From a virus: DNA of 26,242 nucleotides. The position numbers and the translations under genes are program-made. The stretch lies in IMG/VR virus record IMGVR_UViG_3300042691_015779, positions 1 through 26,242 of that record. One strand, 5' to 3'. Positions 24,745 through 26,242 of this stretch are shown here, one piece after another. The notes beneath the pieces are model-generated. The model searched no databases, was not told the origin of the DNA, and was given only the letters and a program-made list of their open reading frames with translations. Each line of letters begins with the position of its first letter. The first letter of the stretch is position 1.

Positions 24745-25045
24745 TCACGAAGTCTTTATATCTCAAATCGAAATCTTCTAAATTTATTCTAAGCAATCTG
24801 TTTGAGTTAATAGTGCTTATAAAATAAATATCATAATCAGTATAGTGGTTAGGCGTAATGAAATCTGGATTATTTTCAATTTCCTTATTATATTCATTAA
24901 TAAATATATCAAATTCATTTTCTAAAGTCGGAGATATAATCACGTATCTTATAAAGAATTTATCTCCTTTACCTAAAAGCCTACAAAATTTGTCTTTATA
25001 AAACTGATATTCCTTATGTTTTTGTAAAGCTTCTATATAAGTCAT
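24734..25045 (-). CDS. Hypothetical protein (103 aa), minus strand
   Basis: One of only two genes on the minus strand that can be supported. It begins MTYIEALQKHKEYQFYKDKF and is rich in Tyr, Phe, Ile and Asn with no membrane segment or motif I know. Its start codon overlaps the stop of the 37-aa gene (ATGA), so the two are a small operon. It runs against the direction of the phage operons and meets the 68-aa gene tail to tail, suggesting an early or accessory gene rather than a virion part. Confidence 0.65.
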   Translation of the reverse strand: MTYIEALQKHKEYQFYKDKFCRLLGKGDKFFIRYVIISPTLENEFDIFINEYNKEIENNPDFITPNHYTDYDIYFISTINSNRLLRINLEDFDLRYKDFVTNE

Positions 25046-25155
25046 TTTTTATTCTTTTTAGCTAATAATTTAGCATTGAGTTTTTCAAGTAACTTCTTAA
25101 CCGTTTCGGCGGACAGGTTACGTTCGGATAGTGGAATTTTGATCGGTTCTTTCAT
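25042..25155 (-). CDS. Small basic protein (37 aa), minus strand
   Basis: The frame runs from an ATG at 25155 to a TGA at 25042-25044, sharing the ATGA overlap with the 103-aa gene. The sequence begins MKEPIKIPLSERNLSAETV and continues with a lysine/leucine-rich helix (KKLLEKLNAKLLAKKNKK), amphipathic and strongly basic. It is too short for the usual gene finders. The coupling to the next gene is the best support that it is real. Function unknown; nucleic acid or membrane binding would fit its charge. Confidence 0.55.
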   Translation of the reverse strand: MKEPIKIPLSERNLSAETVKKLLEKLNAKLLAKKNKK

Positions 25156-25170
25156 CTAATAAATATGCTA

Positions 25171-25335
25171 AAAACAGCGTGAGGGATTGAAGTGGAAATC
25201 CTTTTTGTTTTTCACAAAAAGATTGGAGCGGAAAGCCCGACCCGAAGGGGCACGCCCAAATGTCAATTCAATGGGTGGTGGGTGGGTTTTTAGCCCACAG
25301 TATGTTAAGAAGTAGCTAATTACTAACGCTGTTTT
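25171..25335. ncRNA. Candidate structured element B (165 nt), bounded by 10-bp inverted repeats
   Basis: AAAACAGCGT (25171-25180) and ACGCTGTTTT (25326-25335) are a perfect inverted repeat. Inside are GATT/AATC (25185-25188/25197-25200), CTTTTTGT/ACAAAAAG (25201-25208/25214-25221), CCC-GAA-GGG (25241-25249) and GTGGG/CCCAC (25282-25286/25294-25298). A 17-base unit GATTGAAGTGGAAATCC is repeated as GATTGGAGCGGAAAGCC (14 of 17). This pattern of gaaGcGG..ATCC, a T/A hairpin and gGAGCGGAAAGCC matches an intergenic element very common in Flavobacteriia genomes (from memory). Strand cannot be fixed from the sequence. Confidence 0.5.
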
Positions 25336-25377
25336 ATTCGAGTAAGATATTAGGTTGAAGTAACTTTATATAAAGCG

Positions 25378-25407
25378 AAAGACCCAGTATTGGACTACTG
25401 AGCCTTT
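25378..25407 (+). promoter_or_regulatory. Hairpin in the leader of the 61-aa gene
   Basis: CAGTA (25385-25389) pairs with TACTG (25396-25400) inside AAAG/CTTT (25378-25381/25404-25407). It lies 30 bases before the ATG at 25438 and could be a leader structure or a weak terminator. No T-run follows it. Confidence 0.35.
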
Positions 25408-25437
25408 CTATTAACCACAATTTAAAACGACTAAACT

Positions 25438-25623
25438 ATGGGAAATCTTGGAAGTAATTTTCAAACATTAAAAGCAGAATTTAAGAGGGAAACAAAATTA
25501 GATGCTGATACCAATTTAGCTATGTATATTCAATACTACGGAGCAAGAATGGCTGATTTAAGTTTTCAGCAAATCAGTAAGGTATTAATCGCGGTTGAAA
25601 ACATAGATAATAAAAGGGCTTAA
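25438..25623 (+). CDS. Hypothetical small protein (61 aa)
   Basis: The protein starts MGNLGSNFQTLKAEFKRET and is helical throughout (NLAMYIQYYGARM, FQQISKVLIAVENI) with no membrane segment. An A-rich region (CAATTTAAAACGACTAAACT) precedes the ATG, the usual Bacteroidota start context. It is isolated, with structured non-coding DNA on both sides and a hairpin after it. It is not recognised; a small DNA-binding or host-takeover protein is possible but unsupported. Confidence 0.6.
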   Translation: MGNLGSNFQTLKAEFKRETKLDADTNLAMYIQYYGARMADLSFQQISKVLIAVENIDNKRA

Positions 25624-25644
25624 TCTCCCATATCAAGTTTAGTT

Positions 25645-25673
25645 CCTAAATGGGTAAAATACTCCGTTTTAGG
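25645..25673 (+). terminator. Hairpin after the 61-aa gene, possible terminator
   Basis: CCTAAA (25645-25650) pairs with TTTAGG (25668-25673), and GGGTA/TACTC inside can extend it with one wobble. TTTAATTT follows, a weak U-tract. It lies 22 bases past the stop codon. Confidence 0.4.
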
Positions 25674-25979
25674 TTTAATTTGAGGGGGGGTCGAGCGACA
25701 ACTAAAAAAGCTCAAAAAACTTTCCAAAATTTTACAAATTAAAGACGTTTTTTGTCCTTTGCGAACTACACGCTTTGTCGTTGCGTAGGGTTGGAATTGG
25801 GTGGGGCTATTTAACATAAAACGAAATTATAGACTTTTTATTAAATTACAAAATAAAATAGTGTTAAAAATGAAAATAAAAACTATAATTTCTATTATGT
25901 TACTTAGCTGTCTTAGGCGCGGACTATCGTGTGGCGGGATAACGTGTTGAGGTTTTAAACATTGCTGAGGTAAAAACTT
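25674..25979. other. Non-coding stretch with no supported gene
   Basis: It contains a seven-G run (25684-25690), nested GAGC/GCTC and TTTGAG/CTCAAA pairings, an ACGC/GCGT hairpin near 25770-25787 and a GTTTT/AAAAC pairing near 25952-25976. A 26-codon frame at 25870-25950 (MKIKTIISIMLLSC..) looks like a lipoprotein signal but stops at once. The structure suggests further RNA or degraded mobile DNA, but no family can be assigned. Confidence 0.35.
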
Positions 25980-26013
25980 TTGGGTAACCTACTCATTCTA
26001 TTGGTTATATTTA
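25979..26013 (+). promoter_or_regulatory. Promoter for the last gene
   Basis: TTTG (25979-25982), a 23-base gap and TATATTTA (26006-26013) resemble the Bacteroidota promoter with slightly long spacing and a final-base mismatch. Start would be about 26018-26020, ten or so bases before the ATG at 26030. Confidence 0.4.
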
Positions 26014-26031
26014 CGGTAAAATTTAACCAAT
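26000..26031 (+). promoter_or_regulatory. Palindrome over the -7 box and start codon
   Basis: ATTGGTTA (26000-26007) and TAACCAAT (26024-26031) are a perfect inverted repeat; the two 16-base halves agree at about 12 positions. It covers the -7 box and the A and T of the start codon, so it could be an operator or a start-hiding RNA hairpin. Confidence 0.4.
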
Positions 26032-26242
26032 GGCAATTACAGTTCGCGTAGGATTAGCTTGTACAATAACTGTTTCAACAGACGGAACGGATCTTAACTT
26101 TATCGATACAACAGGCACGTATAACGCTACCACAAATCCTACGGGTTACGGTTTAACAGGCGGAATAACGTCTGCTAGTGTTACCCAATTTACATTAGTA
26201 CTTGGTTGGGGATCTCTAGGTACTTCGATCACTTATACTTTT
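26030..26242 (+). CDS. 5' part of a new gene, beta-rich protein (71 codons visible)
   Basis: The frame from ATG 26030 stays open to the window end. It begins MAITVRVGLACTITVSTDG and continues with LNFIDTTGTYNATTNPTGYG and SVTQFTLVLGWGS, a Thr/Gly/beta pattern typical of phage surface or tail proteins. Codon use resembles the structural genes before 3089. The gene has its own promoter and palindrome, so it starts a new operon. The family cannot be named from the N-terminus. Confidence 0.7.
   Translation, partial: MAITVRVGLACTITVSTDGTDLNFIDTTGTYNATTNPTGYGLTGGITSASVTQFTLVLGWGSLGTSITYTF

Noticed and set aside
25620-25817. 65-codon minus-strand frame
   Set aside because: It lies in structured non-coding DNA, crosses the hairpin at 25645-25673 and the G run, and its Lys/Arg/Ser-rich product has no recognisable motif.
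25870-25950. 26-codon frame with signal-peptide-like start
   Set aside because: It stops directly after a lipobox-like LLSC, leaving no mature protein; at most a remnant.
1-26242. CRISPR array, tRNA or insertion sequence
   Set aside because: No regularly spaced repeats, no tRNA T-arm consensus and no transposase were found; the GIY-YIG gene is the only mobile element supported.

Overview
The window looks like part of the virion and lysis region of a tailed phage of a Bacteroidota (probably flavobacterial) host, most likely a crAss-like phage (order Crassvirales). Host evidence: AT-rich DNA, A-rich start regions with almost no Shine-Dalgarno sites, and several copies of the Bacteroidota -7 promoter box TAnnTTTG. 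The phage call rests on gene order and content: a small structural/HU-IHF/ring-like set, then one very large (1490 aa) tail-stabilising or 'muzzle' type protein, then several large proteins of the kind packaged in crAss-like virions. The family names come from memory of motifs and gene order, not from a search.

Layout, almost all on the + strand with short overlaps. (1) 1-3089: the tail end of an unknown gene, a 58-aa zinc-ribbon protein, two paralogous virion proteins (the second carrying an extra inserted domain) and a 262-aa repeat protein. (2) 3147-4787: a lysis cassette with an XhlA-like membrane protein, a glucosaminidase endolysin, a two-helix holin candidate and two overlapping spanin-like membrane proteins, closed by a strong intrinsic terminator at 4869-4902. 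(3) 4923-11444: ring-like protein, HU/IHF-fold protein, second ring/adaptor-like protein and the 1490-aa protein. (4) 11554-12057: a lipoprotein that looks like a moron gene. (5) 12141-24322: virion cargo module with an 840-aa protein, a free-standing GIY-YIG homing endonuclease, a 481-aa protein, a 1670-aa polyvalent protein with an ADP-ribosyltransferase-like domain and a zincin metallopeptidase domain, a ferritin, and a 552-aa polyvalent-type protein. (6) 24323-26029: a loosely packed island with two IR-bounded structured elements of about 165-170 nt, small orphan ORFs and the only minus-strand genes. (7) 26030-26242: the start of a new + strand gene behind its own promoter and palindrome.

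How it fits together (inference): modules 1 and 3 build the particle, module 2 releases it, and the products of module 5 would travel in the virion and enter the cell with the DNA, where ART, protease and perhaps iron-handling activities could act before phage transcription. The most unusual items are the ferritin gene inside the cargo module, the two structured elements in the small-gene island, and a promoter-terminator pair with no ORF after the lysis genes.
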